Assembly: GCA_022425585.1 (NCBI GenBank)
Contig: JAKMFF010000304.1
Coordinates: forward strand, 1-16,843
Source: Candidatus Poseidoniaceae archaeon
Lineage (GTDB): Archaea; Thermoplasmatota; Poseidoniia; Poseidoniales; Poseidoniaceae
Length of the DNA: 16,843 nt
Direction of reading: 5' to 3'
This document shows, piece by piece, positions 12,701-16,228 of this stretch; position 1 is the first letter of the stretch, and each line of letters begins with the position of its first letter. A model generated the notes under the pieces. The model had not been told where the DNA came from and did no database searches. It was given only the letters and a program-made list of their open reading frames with translations. Made by a program: the position numbers and the translations under genes.

Positions 12701-15409
12701 ACACCAAGTCCACTTACTGGTCACACATATGATTTGATGGTTAAGACCGCAGCTGAAGTAGAGCATTCTTGTGATTATGACTGGGCTACTGAAACCGGTG
12801 TTGTAATGGATTCAACTAAATCCCTTACCTTTGACATACTAAGAGCATGTCCTGTAATTACTAATCTACTAGGAGATATCGTTGTAGACGAAGATACTGG
12901 CGACGTTACATTTGACCTTGCAACATATGTTGATGATGAACAAGATGTTGAAGCAAACATGGTTTGGGACGTCACAGAATCTAACTTAGTTGCTCATGAC
13001 AACGTATTGACCAACTGGAATGACTTACAAGCGTCAACCGGTACTGCAACTATCAAACCATTGACTGACCAATTCGGAACCTTTGACTTGACTTTCGAAG
13101 TTGTTGATAGTCATGGTCAGACCGTATCTAAGACCATCACTTACACCGTTAACAACATCAACGACGCACCAGTAATTTGTGATGCAAGAGCTGATGTTGA
13201 CCCTAACTGTGACACTGGAGATATTCATATTTACAGTGACACAGGAGCAAGTTTGTTCAATGTAAGAAATGAAGGATTTGGAAGTTATTCTAAGTTACTT
13301 GGTGACATTGCTAATGATACTGCCAACTCTTTTATCAGAGATATGGCAAATGAGCAGTCTCCAGTTGCTCAGAAGTACGACTGGACTGCAACATCAGATT
13401 GTGATCAAATGACTACAGTTGCAGATGTTAATGCCGATGGAAACACCGAACTAGCAATCGTAGAAAATACGAACTGGGAGTACGGTGGAGTTTGTCTAAT
13501 TACACTTGACCTGATAGATGATGGAGCTGAAAACACTGCTGCAACATCCGTAGATGTAGAATTCTCAGTAGCACCGGTTAACGATGCTCCAGAAATTTGT
13601 GATGAAACTGAAGATCCAAATGCAATCAACTGTTTGGTTGAATCAACAGACGCTTCAAATGCTTTCAATGCAGACGGAGCTAACTACCGATTGACACTGG
13701 TTGAGGATACCACTGATTCTGATGCATTAACATTCGATTTGGCTAACATTAAGTCAGATATCGACCATTTAATGCCAGATCTAACTTGGGAGTTAACAGA
13801 TACTAATTCATGTAACTCTGGAAACTACTACACAACAACAATTGTTGGAGACACATTGAACTTTGACCTGATTACTGATGCAACAACCAATGCTCAGCCT
13901 TGGGAAGTTGACATGCTAAACAACAATGGTATACATCAGACACGAACAGCAACTGGATACTGTGATATGACTCTGACACTGTCTGACTCGCCAAATGCGC
14001 CGTCATACATGCCTAACTACACGTTAGTACCATCCAGTAACTATGTTCAAGAGAGTGTAAGTGTAACATTATCAGTTAAGGTTGACAATGTAGTAGAGAA
14101 TGTGCCAGATTACTTCCTAGATGCAACTGAAGGATTCGACTTTAATGGCGTAAACAACATCATGCCAGGTACCTATGTTCCTGTAGACTTCAGCATCAAT
14201 GCTGGTGGAGATGAAGGACCATACACATACAACCATCTACTAATTGTAGAACTACATACAGATGGCCATACTGAATCTGAACTGCCTCGTATCTACACAC
14301 CACCTGCATACGGTCAAACTCTAGATATAGATGACTGGGAAGTATACATGACTGATGAAACCACCGAGGTTTGGGTTGAAATCGATGTAGTGACTTGTGA
14401 GCCGGGTGCAGTATGTACTCCAGCTGTTAACACGATCCAAAACGATAACCCTGAATCACACAATCTTGTGAACAGTGCTACAGTATTTGGAAAGTGGTCT
14501 GAGCCGGGTAGAATTGGTGAATCATCTGACGGAACTCAACAATCCAACAGAAGACCTGCCTTTGAAGACAAGAACTGGTGTAACAACTTGATGTCTAGTA
14601 ATGCTGGAACTGGAGTTGCATGGAGTGATGCAACATCTTGTGGTCATTCAGACCAAGGATACAACGGTCCATTTGCAGAAGACTGGCAAACTGGTGATAA
14701 CAAATTACCAGTTACCGTTTCTACAATCGGCGCATTGTCTGTTGCTTCTTTCGCCCCAAGTATCATAGCAGTGGCTCTAACTGGATTGTTTGTTAGTGCT
14801 CTGGTCTTTGCCGGTCGAAGAGATGATGATGAGGAAGAAATCATGGAACAAAAGATGTCTGACGACGAATCTGCTGTGAGCCCAGTTATTGCTACCATCC
14901 TTATGGTTGCTATCACTGTGGTTCTATCTGGTGTGGTTTACGTTTGGGCAGCGCAACTTGCTGATACTGATACAAAGGGAGTTCCTAGAGTAACATTCTC
15001 AGCCGAAAATGTTGACACTGCTAATACTGACACCGACCACTGGAAGATCACAATTGGACAAGCACAAACCGTACTTGCGACACAAGCTGTTGAGGTTACT
15101 GTAACCTATGTCAATGCTACTGGAGACACAGAATCCCAGAAGATAAACCTAGCATCAACTCAACAAGTGTATGGCTTCTCACCTTACAATAGTGACTCTC
15201 TAGTCACTTTTGGTGATGTAGTGACTATTGATGGGGAAGAAGTAATATCAACATTCAGCACTGGTGATGACATTTATGTCAAAACCCATTTGTCTGATGG
15301 TACACCTCTTGTAGATGCAAGAATCGTGATTACTTACAACCCACCAGGTGACGCACAAGGTGCGGTCTTGAAGACCTACTCAGGAATGAGTTGGAATCAA
15401 CCAGTTTGA
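179..15409 (+). CDS. Giant multidomain surface protein (adhesin-like) fused in frame to an archaeal type IV pilin
   Basis: A 5076-codon open frame, with further N-terminal sequence expected upstream. ATG 179 is only the first Met after the frame change: it has no signal peptide and falls inside a beta-strand. The product is extracellular in character: acidic, rich in N/T/S/D/G, with many closely spaced Cys pairs. Approximate domain order by residue: FPVVIDP region 1-180; GDG modules 181-407; Ig-like plus sandwich 512-843; GDG module 845-959; nidogen-like and Ig-like sandwiches 960-1475; beta-helix I 1476-2424; aromatic jelly-roll 2447-2731; beta-helix II 2732-3424; GDG pair 3425-3698; beta-helix III 3699-3976; CBM9/DOMON-like 3977-4137; cadherin-like 4225-4640; stalk to 4840; TM 4850-4878; acidic linker; pilin from about 4893. 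I infer a role in attachment to particles, cells or glycans; no catalytic domain was recognised. Stop is TGA 15407-15409. Confidence 0.85.
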   Translation: MVDESGTGIEITTAVEYDWLIDENTNFPVVIDPSISNTYNTDTTSSASSRAYMTCEVRYVDCFSAVTAYPMGTMYFSSYSGQRYFPLFDFTFPSNSFTVKNINAYLDYTRASSGYGGIVVMEDCGGSEPPANAQTSLNNYANPNGCTGNPLPEYVAPPTGGAITYTFNPANSGTSNSVTVGVSPTCTVDCSTDSGAFDAGGYDIDWKDSYGDGPNGGILKIYLRAAGATGSLGALYTQYSGNWIGSSQVYTMSVPTGQEMVVVYTCASYCYESSLTVTPAAVGPNLPPLPTTAAAACSPNCAPTGSETPTTSLNLASGKEAYMEWTTSSGPGADENLIYYRTSGTTGWSTAWDVCTGTGCTSGTTYDSYTDGIIFQTPGTYEFLVWDTNGDGTGSGSGGSIVIADLGTTTGTSPISASGARLVSMVSTEQLANFRFWFNDPNPQTINLCSSVTSCNDQTSTVSMISDAVNAGTYIELSMNNPQSANYAGSSDSFGYLYANNFWLVIELEDNTPDSTPPTLANAQYQGNSYIEGARTLYLDVQDSENSIDTTTATGPKMHYSTDGGNTYTQVSATTIGSCFGSNTVCSFSATTGAVNSGTTVDYYWTYSDSAAVDNNKVPPQSPNSGRSPATGDYSFTVLDINSAPTDGTDMKLVTKVDNVRAAYDSYTKSTVGDIDRQMTYYASTGEFLFEFGLENCGANFPYGTSLSVWEQCFSVEGGDFGDWGLQWEGTANDCYPGKSACASSPTNSMDLNSGVTMETGLGNLVFSYDSVAGDWAMTTLDYTGISDELTTAAPNVQTTAHAALVNPANVETRLINPFSSYSWSSSNCPGTIVSGDCMTNWASFTVPAGSEARLSFYAPSYATENGILVRDATTQTVLGQWGDIPSGTYAASTCTSYTCDFSSNGQFYSNVPATSTHNTFPNGGVFGPGTYEAQLIEQYGDGTNGAYLDVQIQSAGGSWTFGDANLATYSYSSTSVWESTVFPLDLSATGTPSLGTNDGFGGVSFGTATGEFNMICVASNGLVMFKESTNQECTPDVTSAITGGQWQGFAMGATKQGEQTGGEGMLWTIRNAQPDPDIQSPVIEHGALGDSHSLDRAMSFTISDTGYAQEGLDSSGVPGQGPTLYYEIVPEGSSPTGVYQTKALTPPTIAGMTNSQVRTDCSTSECVWTAELTSLTRGSSVVYYATAQDVASNGANTQQTATTTFTVANPTNTLVMEWIEYAYSTGTTYSPCSMQVIMYDVTNEFEFHYDDDCYVVSYEIDGLVGHRQDSSNYQQVKNILGGTSGNPHDANLRFTLTDSGTYSMETFDLGIANTLPLASSTQVIYPDSTTFAVDNDCYDYFYSFNYHSDHCAGLFDMPDDFTFDFWGTTWDGATPNNQIHVSASGMLYFTNDPAATLTSHQGSSSLPCWSYSGIMCDLDSTDSYFPTEPMMAPWWSREANDYCYTSGGRTCGGVYYRTLPFDGQGKTVTSDITSDETWYLIDSPIKVNPSSADGYLSINADLTIEPGVEIIVAEGRGISFDGGAGDANDGTCAQFTADTDSANRITFDVDRSVNPNALWHGLAFTDDCNGAGLEDRHIIDNVDFSNTEYAAITAGSRPAPKLDGTAQDAALSCGDAANDCDAGEFIMTAVTFTNVDSAFAHGSGQGTTVNMDNFAVTDARSACFNFAENTIATLTGSAGAPSTMTRCNTNNVWWGGAVVSMPGSTAGSLTMSYVDITDSFVSGIRTDLKSVSIDNVDIVNANNQYPIREINNVLYYPGDQEWESSGVSLELNHAGPGAEIVITDFSAPGYHHGRICSSGKIVLTNVDLGVGLGPAADGSFANHEDFFAIKSANSNGCGGTGLGTFGADSSFDNFDVGNLYFENTFPTMSNMDIDGVLVFSGLTVAGAPTDPISLTNVVASDKFEVDSCGANVEASGLTTSLVKSVCSVPGGKNFVTITSSTITHTDTFESAIVMEQTRGTMIGVDVQSATINANGPYIAYAGYDADVYLVEVNLVDGGVSSNCADNSVGMSTTCHIGKAAVGIGNTVPVLYAGSYASATAYRLGSDTSTTPPTPTQIAQTGVSITASTLDSTGAEIFGHTIGVDTTDSTGVANNVIVITGDDSGNVYDSHHIRASGPAGAGEAHPLLADGTPASEQQFVNGALQVPPTAFGTYNIGSNVDVRLTAPPVTFDDTGMDCSWMATNATFANADPNGIGTYVFRGATMVLASSMTIDNCNVVLEGSKLIWREDTLNNPTLTVTGTGTLTLALDPDTGDLPKIYGEGNLDAVDLAIGSGGVVDFQVGTMNNLLMDNSKDGLIVLEEGSTLKLAGNAFVTGADTSTMGTSQYPLIYMDGGLLDVNSATLAGSGNVGVGVYNSDAGQIKGSGLTVTNMEVGLHAYYGSIELDDYTSTGNTNGIIAEGSPSLPQIYSSAVLQGITTNTPYSASSNGMNHCRSAHFIECYQWETYTVDLSSWVGIDDYIQPSMMLNYGGTSQSVWSGWGGIYPYVSMDNLKITMTDTSGNSWVVDGTSNNGVGYYPYSATDPAVTNGGATYMGGQGGPAAYDCNNFGTSLTPWRFGTGVYWDYAGSAQTLGTVWGNSDNGYGEGFGFRWNQGTIPHAGSSFHTYPRLNWGIDEPYTGRYGVGSSLGAGYKTTSTSPNGIYEVCSSYASPYTVPGLNTLLEWPTVDLSDPSIENVELSFDYWHRYSGSGFPWYPSWVAFYNNNNPDNIELLARSGDDPGNFGDYSKEVKGFGTTITNSQITDANIAIDIKGDVLATITNMDIDNPTSFAVRTSGANDIVLDGLDVDDSSAGANANYGFYTTSTSTGTQEVKNSNFNGLGTAIYVNNDVGTSITNTVVANGDVGIKIGSQSEANHQFTDVTVNNNNKGILAEGIGKISMTNVNIQGASPTSIDLEITDSNEVEFLDGEITQSLITIDPASAGKFSRDRSYFAVIEADGATLADTNVIMSSRDAAKSSSGVTDANGVTSGLRFGVYSMDSTGLTDFTQFLNTYSISSVAKVSYSFTDSATNDGDFRYIQTSPTLLDAPYDSTTNTNYQSYSLVDNIDVRVCTNDATSLVVANCAGTLSSSGDRVYTSGMLEFGDTEAIDSTVDLTNKAIMIDSGLFELRDGVTYDMSNSVVFHTGVDTQFGGGGIGQWISDAPYGTTVKMHGGEINGLMQANDAGDAAGLIIGGLQGTNYENPMGLDFDGVSLNNIAGLATSNGDLTTGAWSGLSNYQPAIISIKNSFINHYRGYFYYPSQYFDLDYCVRLQGGTGGDISGNTFSDCTMGVVFMDSAWHSTGSTSQSHSQVGADGIIIKDNTFVGASGWNVYAWPDADADFIEVTDNDMSCALCGHVRFRDDTSVSPTVEGNTFNNGQYGVYTTDTEYVVINDNTFNNQENMAIRANEGDFDVTNNVINNAGTYAIYADSLEKPDEVIETVIAGINSPQPDDGVSYVSCGYSTVTCPDVQATLSAGEEMIMKVTCGSWCTELRVDWKDPATGLWNTWDPTAGYSYTGDELYSNVDGTAQYVLTGAGTWFFNLWDTYGDGINGGQLEIIKANAGAWSSQGNQNPIAIYDPGCCGGGGVNTYQSFSGGSDGHSNTDAAQYVLQNTGTTDITYEFRMNDNYGDGANGNSFEMYTAQVGTWNSASNGPTGVYVGGINDGRYGSPSFTTGTQSAAVVIILPANQEMKFVFDCVSWCGESYMQWQEIFVASTLWDGPEISGNDINFDTTNNDPLAVALYLGNCDMADYSINTESNTIDIGQNAVENEGCVWNDKDSVITGADVANSIGYNDDNAYAAVLELDGTTISGFGTGVYKTTSGTVLLTGGASITAGTGGIGVHTKDIDVSVIDATVDGGLTGTGIMVEDSSYAWFYPMDVSGNVGIHAINSEVLWDVGTTDADTAIRTENVQGTIQSITESSTGGIQIDAQTDSSLTVIDFPLDETRMLVDSSSIVDEANWLNIDATHLGGEPANDVGLIMTSTEDYAAYNSPIFSQAMLTDGDSADWFGGNTLNPSGYAMPGAIGGGMLLTTSNNELVVGFDQASTATSDVYIYVDSTHAAGSDTGFNNVHTLPSAADYVIKVTSTSTDVYSYSGTAWVLDPSANAQSSEGTVLEVSAPLSSIGASGADSIGIVGVVQDIGTDTMTAVSPAQTITSTGPESLTDNYDLELSKLDLTSGDMVDEVVLHRSFEGSSTPSPLTGHTYDLMVKTAAEVEHSCDYDWATETGVVMDSTKSLTFDILRACPVITNLLGDIVVDEDTGDVTFDLATYVDDEQDVEANMVWDVTESNLVAHDNVLTNWNDLQASTGTATIKPLTDQFGTFDLTFEVVDSHGQTVSKTITYTVNNINDAPVICDARADVDPNCDTGDIHIYSDTGASLFNVRNEGFGSYSKLLGDIANDTANSFIRDMANEQSPVAQKYDWTATSDCDQMTTVADVNADGNTELAIVENTNWEYGGVCLITLDLIDDGAENTAATSVDVEFSVAPVNDAPEICDETEDPNAINCLVESTDASNAFNADGANYRLTLVEDTTDSDALTFDLANIKSDIDHLMPDLTWELTDTNSCNSGNYYTTTIVGDTLNFDLITDATTNAQPWEVDMLNNNGIHQTRTATGYCDMTLTLSDSPNAPSYMPNYTLVPSSNYVQESVSVTLSVKVDNVVENVPDYFLDATEGFDFNGVNNIMPGTYVPVDFSINAGGDEGPYTYNHLLIVELHTDGHTESELPRIYTPPAYGQTLDIDDWEVYMTDETTEVWVEIDVVTCEPGAVCTPAVNTIQNDNPESHNLVNSATVFGKWSEPGRIGESSDGTQQSNRRPAFEDKNWCNNLMSSNAGTGVAWSDATSCGHSDQGYNGPFAEDWQTGDNKLPVTVSTIGALSVASFAPSIIAVALTGLFVSALVFAGRRDDDEEEIMEQKMSDDESAVSPVIATILMVAITVVLSGVVYVWAAQLADTDTKGVPRVTFSAENVDTANTDTDHWKITIGQAQTVLATQAVEVTVTYVNATGDTESQKINLASTQQVYGFSPYNSDSLVTFGDVVTIDGEEVISTFSTGDDIYVKTHLSDGTPLVDARIVITYNPPGDAQGAVLKTYSGMSWNQPV
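719..1399 (+). repeat. GDG modules A and B (residues 181-407)
   Basis: Module A carries DSYGDGPNGG (800-829) followed by the Cys motif CASYCYE (974-994). Module B begins with a related but Cys-free segment (GKEAYMEW) and ends in WDTNGDGTG (1334-1360). The D-x-N-G-D-G loop is of the calcium-binding kind. D-x-YGDG-x-NG motifs are frequent in secreted proteins of marine microbes; their exact function is unknown to me. The order here is GDG, Cys motif, Cys-motif variant, GDG. Confidence 0.6.
1712..2707 (+). other. Ig/FnIII-like domain followed by beta-sandwich (residues 512-843)
   Basis: The region opens with TPDSTPPTLANAQ and contains MHYSTDGGNTYTQV and VDYYWTYSD, the usual strands of Ig-like or FnIII-like domains that follow a 'D-x-PP' linker. 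A sandwich with MTYYASTGEFLFEFG follows, resembling the sandwich at residues 1212-1310 (VIMYDVTNEFEFHY). The Ig-plus-sandwich pair therefore occurs twice in the protein. Confidence 0.45.
2711..3055 (+). repeat. GDG module C (residues 845-959)
   Basis: PAGSEARLSFYAPSYATENG occupies the position of the Cys motif but lacks both Cys. It is followed by EQYGDGTNGAY (2990-3019). A closely spaced Cys pair (CTSYTC) sits between the two halves. The layout matches modules B and D: E/W-rich half first, GDG loop second. Confidence 0.55.
3056..4603 (+). other. Nidogen-like and Ig-like beta-sandwich region (residues 960-1475)
   Basis: Two segments have the 'F-x-F-G ... v-x-S-x-G-x-L-x-F' pattern of nidogen-type or related ectodomains: FNMICVASNGLVMF and FTFDFWGTTW followed by IHVSASGMLYF. 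Between them is an Ig-like domain (SPVIEHGALGDSH ... VVYYATAQDVASNG) and a sandwich (VIMYDVTNEFEFHY). The order repeats that of residues 512-843. Family names are by pattern only. Confidence 0.4.
4604..7450 (+). other. Right-handed parallel beta-helix I (residues 1476-2424)
   Basis: It starts with the classic entry segment DETWYLIDSPIKV ... LTIEPGVEIIVAEGRG (LTIEPG at 4685-4702). This is the usual opening of secreted parallel beta-helix proteins. Rungs of roughly 20-25 residues follow, such as IDNVDFSNTEYAAI and MSNMDIDGVLVF. Near residue 2088 a carboxypeptidase-regulatory-like insert reads DSTGVANNVIVITGDDSGN. A further stack then begins around NIGSNVDVRLTAPP (residue 2155). No polysaccharide-lyase or hydrolase catalytic site was recognised, so a binding or spacer role is more likely. 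Confidence 0.65.
7517..8371 (+). other. Aromatic-rich jelly-roll-like insertion (residues 2447-2731)
   Basis: This stretch breaks the beta-helix pattern. It is unusually rich in Trp, Tyr and Gly (WSGWGGIYPYV, FGFRWNQGT, LSFDYWHRYSGSGFPWYPSW). The last part, with LSFDYWHRY followed by VAFYNNNNPDNIELLA, resembles concanavalin/MAM-like or M6-peptidase-associated jelly-rolls. A glycan-binding role is inferred from the aromatic content only. Confidence 0.4.
8372..10450 (+). other. Right-handed parallel beta-helix II (residues 2732-3424)
   Basis: Rungs resume with TITNSQITDANIAIDI, ATITNMDIDN and later VEGNTFNNGQYGVY (from 10220) and INDNTFNNQENMAI. As in helix I there is a carboxypeptidase-regulatory-like insert (VTDANGVTSGLRFGVYSMDS, near residue 2962). 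It is followed by a DNIDVRVCTND segment (near residue 3044) that parallels SNVDVRLTAPP of helix I. Confidence 0.6.
10451..11272 (+). repeat. GDG modules D and E, inserted between beta-helices II and III (residues 3425-3698)
   Basis: Module D has CGSWCTE (10568-10588) followed by WDTYGDGINGG (10742-10774). Module E has NDNYGDGANG (10988-11017) followed by CVSWCGE (11204-11224). The shared lead-in is GEEMIMKVTCGSWC versus NQEMKFVFDCVSWC. The two modules are arranged in mirror order (Cys motif, GDG, GDG, Cys motif) and sit between beta-helix rungs on both sides. Confidence 0.6.
11273..12106 (+). other. Right-handed parallel beta-helix III (residues 3699-3976)
   Basis: Rung-like text continues after the GDG insertion: GPEISGNDINFDTTNN, YSINTESNTIDIGQNAV, ASITAGTGGIGVHTKDIDV and VSGNVGIHAINSEV. 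This is probably a continuation of helix II split by an insertion, rather than an independent domain. Confidence 0.5.
12107..12589 (+). other. CBM9/DOMON-like beta-sandwich (residues 3977-4137)
   Basis: It opens with LTDGDSADWFGG (from 12113), then NNELVVGFDQAS, DVYIYVDSTHAAGSDTGF and ADYVIKVTSTSTDVYSYSG. The 'DGD-x-x-DW ... Y-x-D' order matches carbohydrate-binding family 9 and DOMON-like sandwiches in extracellular proteins. Sugar binding is inferred from the family only. Confidence 0.5.
12851..14017 (+). other. Cadherin-like / VNDAP modules (residues 4225-4613)
   Basis: The modules start with GDIVVDEDTGDVTFDL and end in NNINDAP (residues 4325-4331) and then PVNDAP (4466-4471), about 140 residues apart. 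A more divergent third module ends in VDNVVENVP near residue 4643. These are typical membrane-proximal tandem modules of large prokaryotic surface proteins and usually act as a calcium-stiffened stalk. Confidence 0.6.
14018..14698 (+). other. Membrane-proximal stalk domain (residues 4614-4840)
   Basis: A beta-rich segment (MPGTYVPVDFSIN, LLIVELHTDGH, VWVEIDVVTCEPGAVC) followed by a low-complexity, polar, Cys-containing linker (NWCNNLMSS ... SCGHSDQGY) that leads into the membrane anchor. The order is consistent with a CARDB-like domain plus linker, but no family was firmly recognised. Confidence 0.35.
14726..14812 (+). other. C-terminal transmembrane anchor of the giant protein (residues 4850-4878)
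   Basis: A hydrophobic run from IGALSVASFAP to VSALVFAG is followed by RR and then DDDEEE. Basic residues right after the segment predict an N-outside, C-cytoplasmic anchor. In a normal protein of this kind the chain would end a few residues later. No PGF-CTERM motif is present, so archaeosortase processing is not suggested. Confidence 0.75.
14843..15409 (+). CDS. Archaeal type IV pilin-like protein, in frame with the giant protein (possible internal start)
   Basis: From ATG 14843 (188 aa) or ATG 14855 (184 aa) the frame encodes a normal-looking archaeal pilin. A short acidic leader (MSDDES) is followed by AVSPVIATILMVAIT and VVLSGVVYVWA, the pattern of the archaeal Pilin_N family (class III signal peptide plus hydrophobic helix). 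A beta-rich head with an NAT sequon follows. A GAGG at 14831-14834 lies 8 bases before ATG 14843, a plausible Shine-Dalgarno spacing. No stop separates it from the upstream giant frame, so it may be a C-terminal domain, a product released by prepilin peptidase, or an independently started gene. The leader lacks the Lys/Arg usually found before the cleavage site. Length and head composition are normal for a minor pilin. Confidence 0.6.
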   Translation: MEQKMSDDESAVSPVIATILMVAITVVLSGVVYVWAAQLADTDTKGVPRVTFSAENVDTANTDTDHWKITIGQAQTVLATQAVEVTVTYVNATGDTESQKINLASTQQVYGFSPYNSDSLVTFGDVVTIDGEEVISTFSTGDDIYVKTHLSDGTPLVDARIVITYNPPGDAQGAVLKTYSGMSWNQPV

Positions 15410-15434
15410 AGTGACTAAATAACACTGAGACAAG

Positions 15435-15470
15435 ACGTCAGTGAAGGGGTTTCGGCCCTTTCACTGACGT
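15435..15470 (+). terminator. Strong hairpin after the giant gene
   Basis: ACGTCAGTGAAGGGG pairs with CCCTTTCACTGACGT around a six-base loop (TTTCGG). This gives a 15-bp stem with one G-U wobble, starting 25 bases after the stop. No T-run follows at once; the nearest T5 is at 15522-15526. It may act in termination or in mRNA 3'-end stability. Archaeal terminators usually depend on T-runs rather than hairpins, so the role is uncertain. Confidence 0.5.
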
Positions 15471-15488
15471 GCTTTGATCTATTGTTGT

Positions 15489-15536
15489 ACAGTGAGAACT
15501 AGACGGGGACAGTGACGAGTGTTTTTCTAGGAAAAC
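15489..15536 (+). promoter_or_regulatory. Possible control region of the HAD gene
   Basis: Two copies of ACAGTGA (15489-15495 and 15509-15515) lie 20 bases apart, about two helical turns. A 14-of-16 dyad, GTTTTTCTAGGAAAAC, is at 15521-15536 centred on CTAG. No clear TATA/BRE pair and no Shine-Dalgarno precedes the ATG at 15551, so a leaderless or short-leader transcript is likely. The regulatory role is a guess from symmetry and position. Confidence 0.2.
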
Positions 15537-15550
15537 AATGAGTCACAAAC

Positions 15551-16228
15551 ATGCCGGACAAGATTGTGAACCAGCTTAAAGTAGTGGTCTTTGACTGTGA
15601 CGGAGTGCTAGTTGACTCTGTGAGTTCTTGGAAAACCTTGCATGACCACTTTGGGACAGATAACTCACTGAACCTTCAGCGATTTATCAATGGTGAATTT
15701 TCCGACCTAGAATTCATGCGCTCTGATATTCAAATGTGGAAAGCGGTCAAAGACCCAATCTATCGTGATGAACTGTTTAGAACATATTCAGGCGTCAAAC
15801 TGATGCCTGGTGCAAAAGAACTGGTTGCGCAATTGAAGGAAGCTGGCGTGTTCGTCGCAATAGTTAGCGCAGGTGTTGATATCTTTGTATCATCGATTGC
15901 TGGTATGCTAAAAGTTGATGACTGGATTGCCAATGGATTTGAGTTTAATGATGATGACACATTGTCTGATGAAGGTATATGTCGATTGCATGCGACCAAG
16001 AAAGATGCCGTGATTGAGAGAATATTATCCATGCAGGGATTTGATGCCAGTGACTGTGTTTCTGTGGGTGACTCAGAGATGGATTTGTCAATGCAAGTAG
16101 AAGGTAGCGGATTTATCGGATTTAATCCTAGTAGAGAATCTTCTCTTAATGCATTCAAAGCAGCAGGTGTTCCAATAGTATATGAGAAAAATTTGCTTAA
16201 TCTAAAGCCATTGCTTGGCCTAGAGTAA
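15551..16228 (+). CDS. HAD-family phosphatase, phosphoserine phosphatase-like
   Basis: A complete 225-residue HAD-superfamily hydrolase. Motif I is VVFDCDGVLVDS (nucleophile D15, acid/base D17), motif II is IVSAG (S106), the motif III Lys is in ATKKDAV (K150 or K151), and motif IV is VGDSEMD (D174, D178). The segment after motif I (SSWKTLHDHFG) and the VSAGVD motif match the archaeal PSPase-like subfamily IB. The likely reaction is phosphate-monoester hydrolysis in the cytoplasm, possibly phosphoserine to serine, but the substrate cannot be fixed from sequence. The start is set by an in-frame TGA at 15539-15541; the ATG at 15538 is in another frame. There is no signal peptide. The gene is separated from the giant gene by a hairpin and is probably a separate transcript. 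Its TAA directly abuts the stop of the convergent PolD gene. Confidence 0.85.
   Translation: MPDKIVNQLKVVVFDCDGVLVDSVSSWKTLHDHFGTDNSLNLQRFINGEFSDLEFMRSDIQMWKAVKDPIYRDELFRTYSGVKLMPGAKELVAQLKEAGVFVAIVSAGVDIFVSSIAGMLKVDDWIANGFEFNDDDTLSDEGICRLHATKKDAVIERILSMQGFDASDCVSVGDSEMDLSMQVEGSGFIGFNPSRESSLNAFKAAGVPIVYEKNLLNLKPLLGLE
16187..16191 (-). terminator. Possible T-run terminator for the PolD small subunit gene
   Basis: On the minus strand a T5 run (in AAATTTTTCTC) lies about 38 bases past the PolD stop, inside the HAD coding sequence. Archaeal RNA polymerase can terminate on short T-runs. The evidence is only this run and its position. Confidence 0.25.

Noticed and set aside
13424..13450. DVNADGNTE resembling an FG-GAP/integrin-like calcium repeat
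   Set aside because: Only one copy, embedded in a VNDAP-type module; it fits a loop of that module better than a propeller blade.
14726..14842. PGF-CTERM or sortase-type sorting signal at the membrane anchor
   Set aside because: No PGF or LPxTG motif; only a TM helix followed by RR and an acidic tail.
14700..14842. Internal promoter for the pilin
   Set aside because: No TATA/BRE-like sequence could be seen upstream of ATG 14843; independent translation is more plausible than independent transcription.
15538..15540. ATG 15538 as start of the HAD gene
   Set aside because: It is in a different frame from the HAD coding sequence, and an in-frame stop at 15539-15541 excludes any extension.
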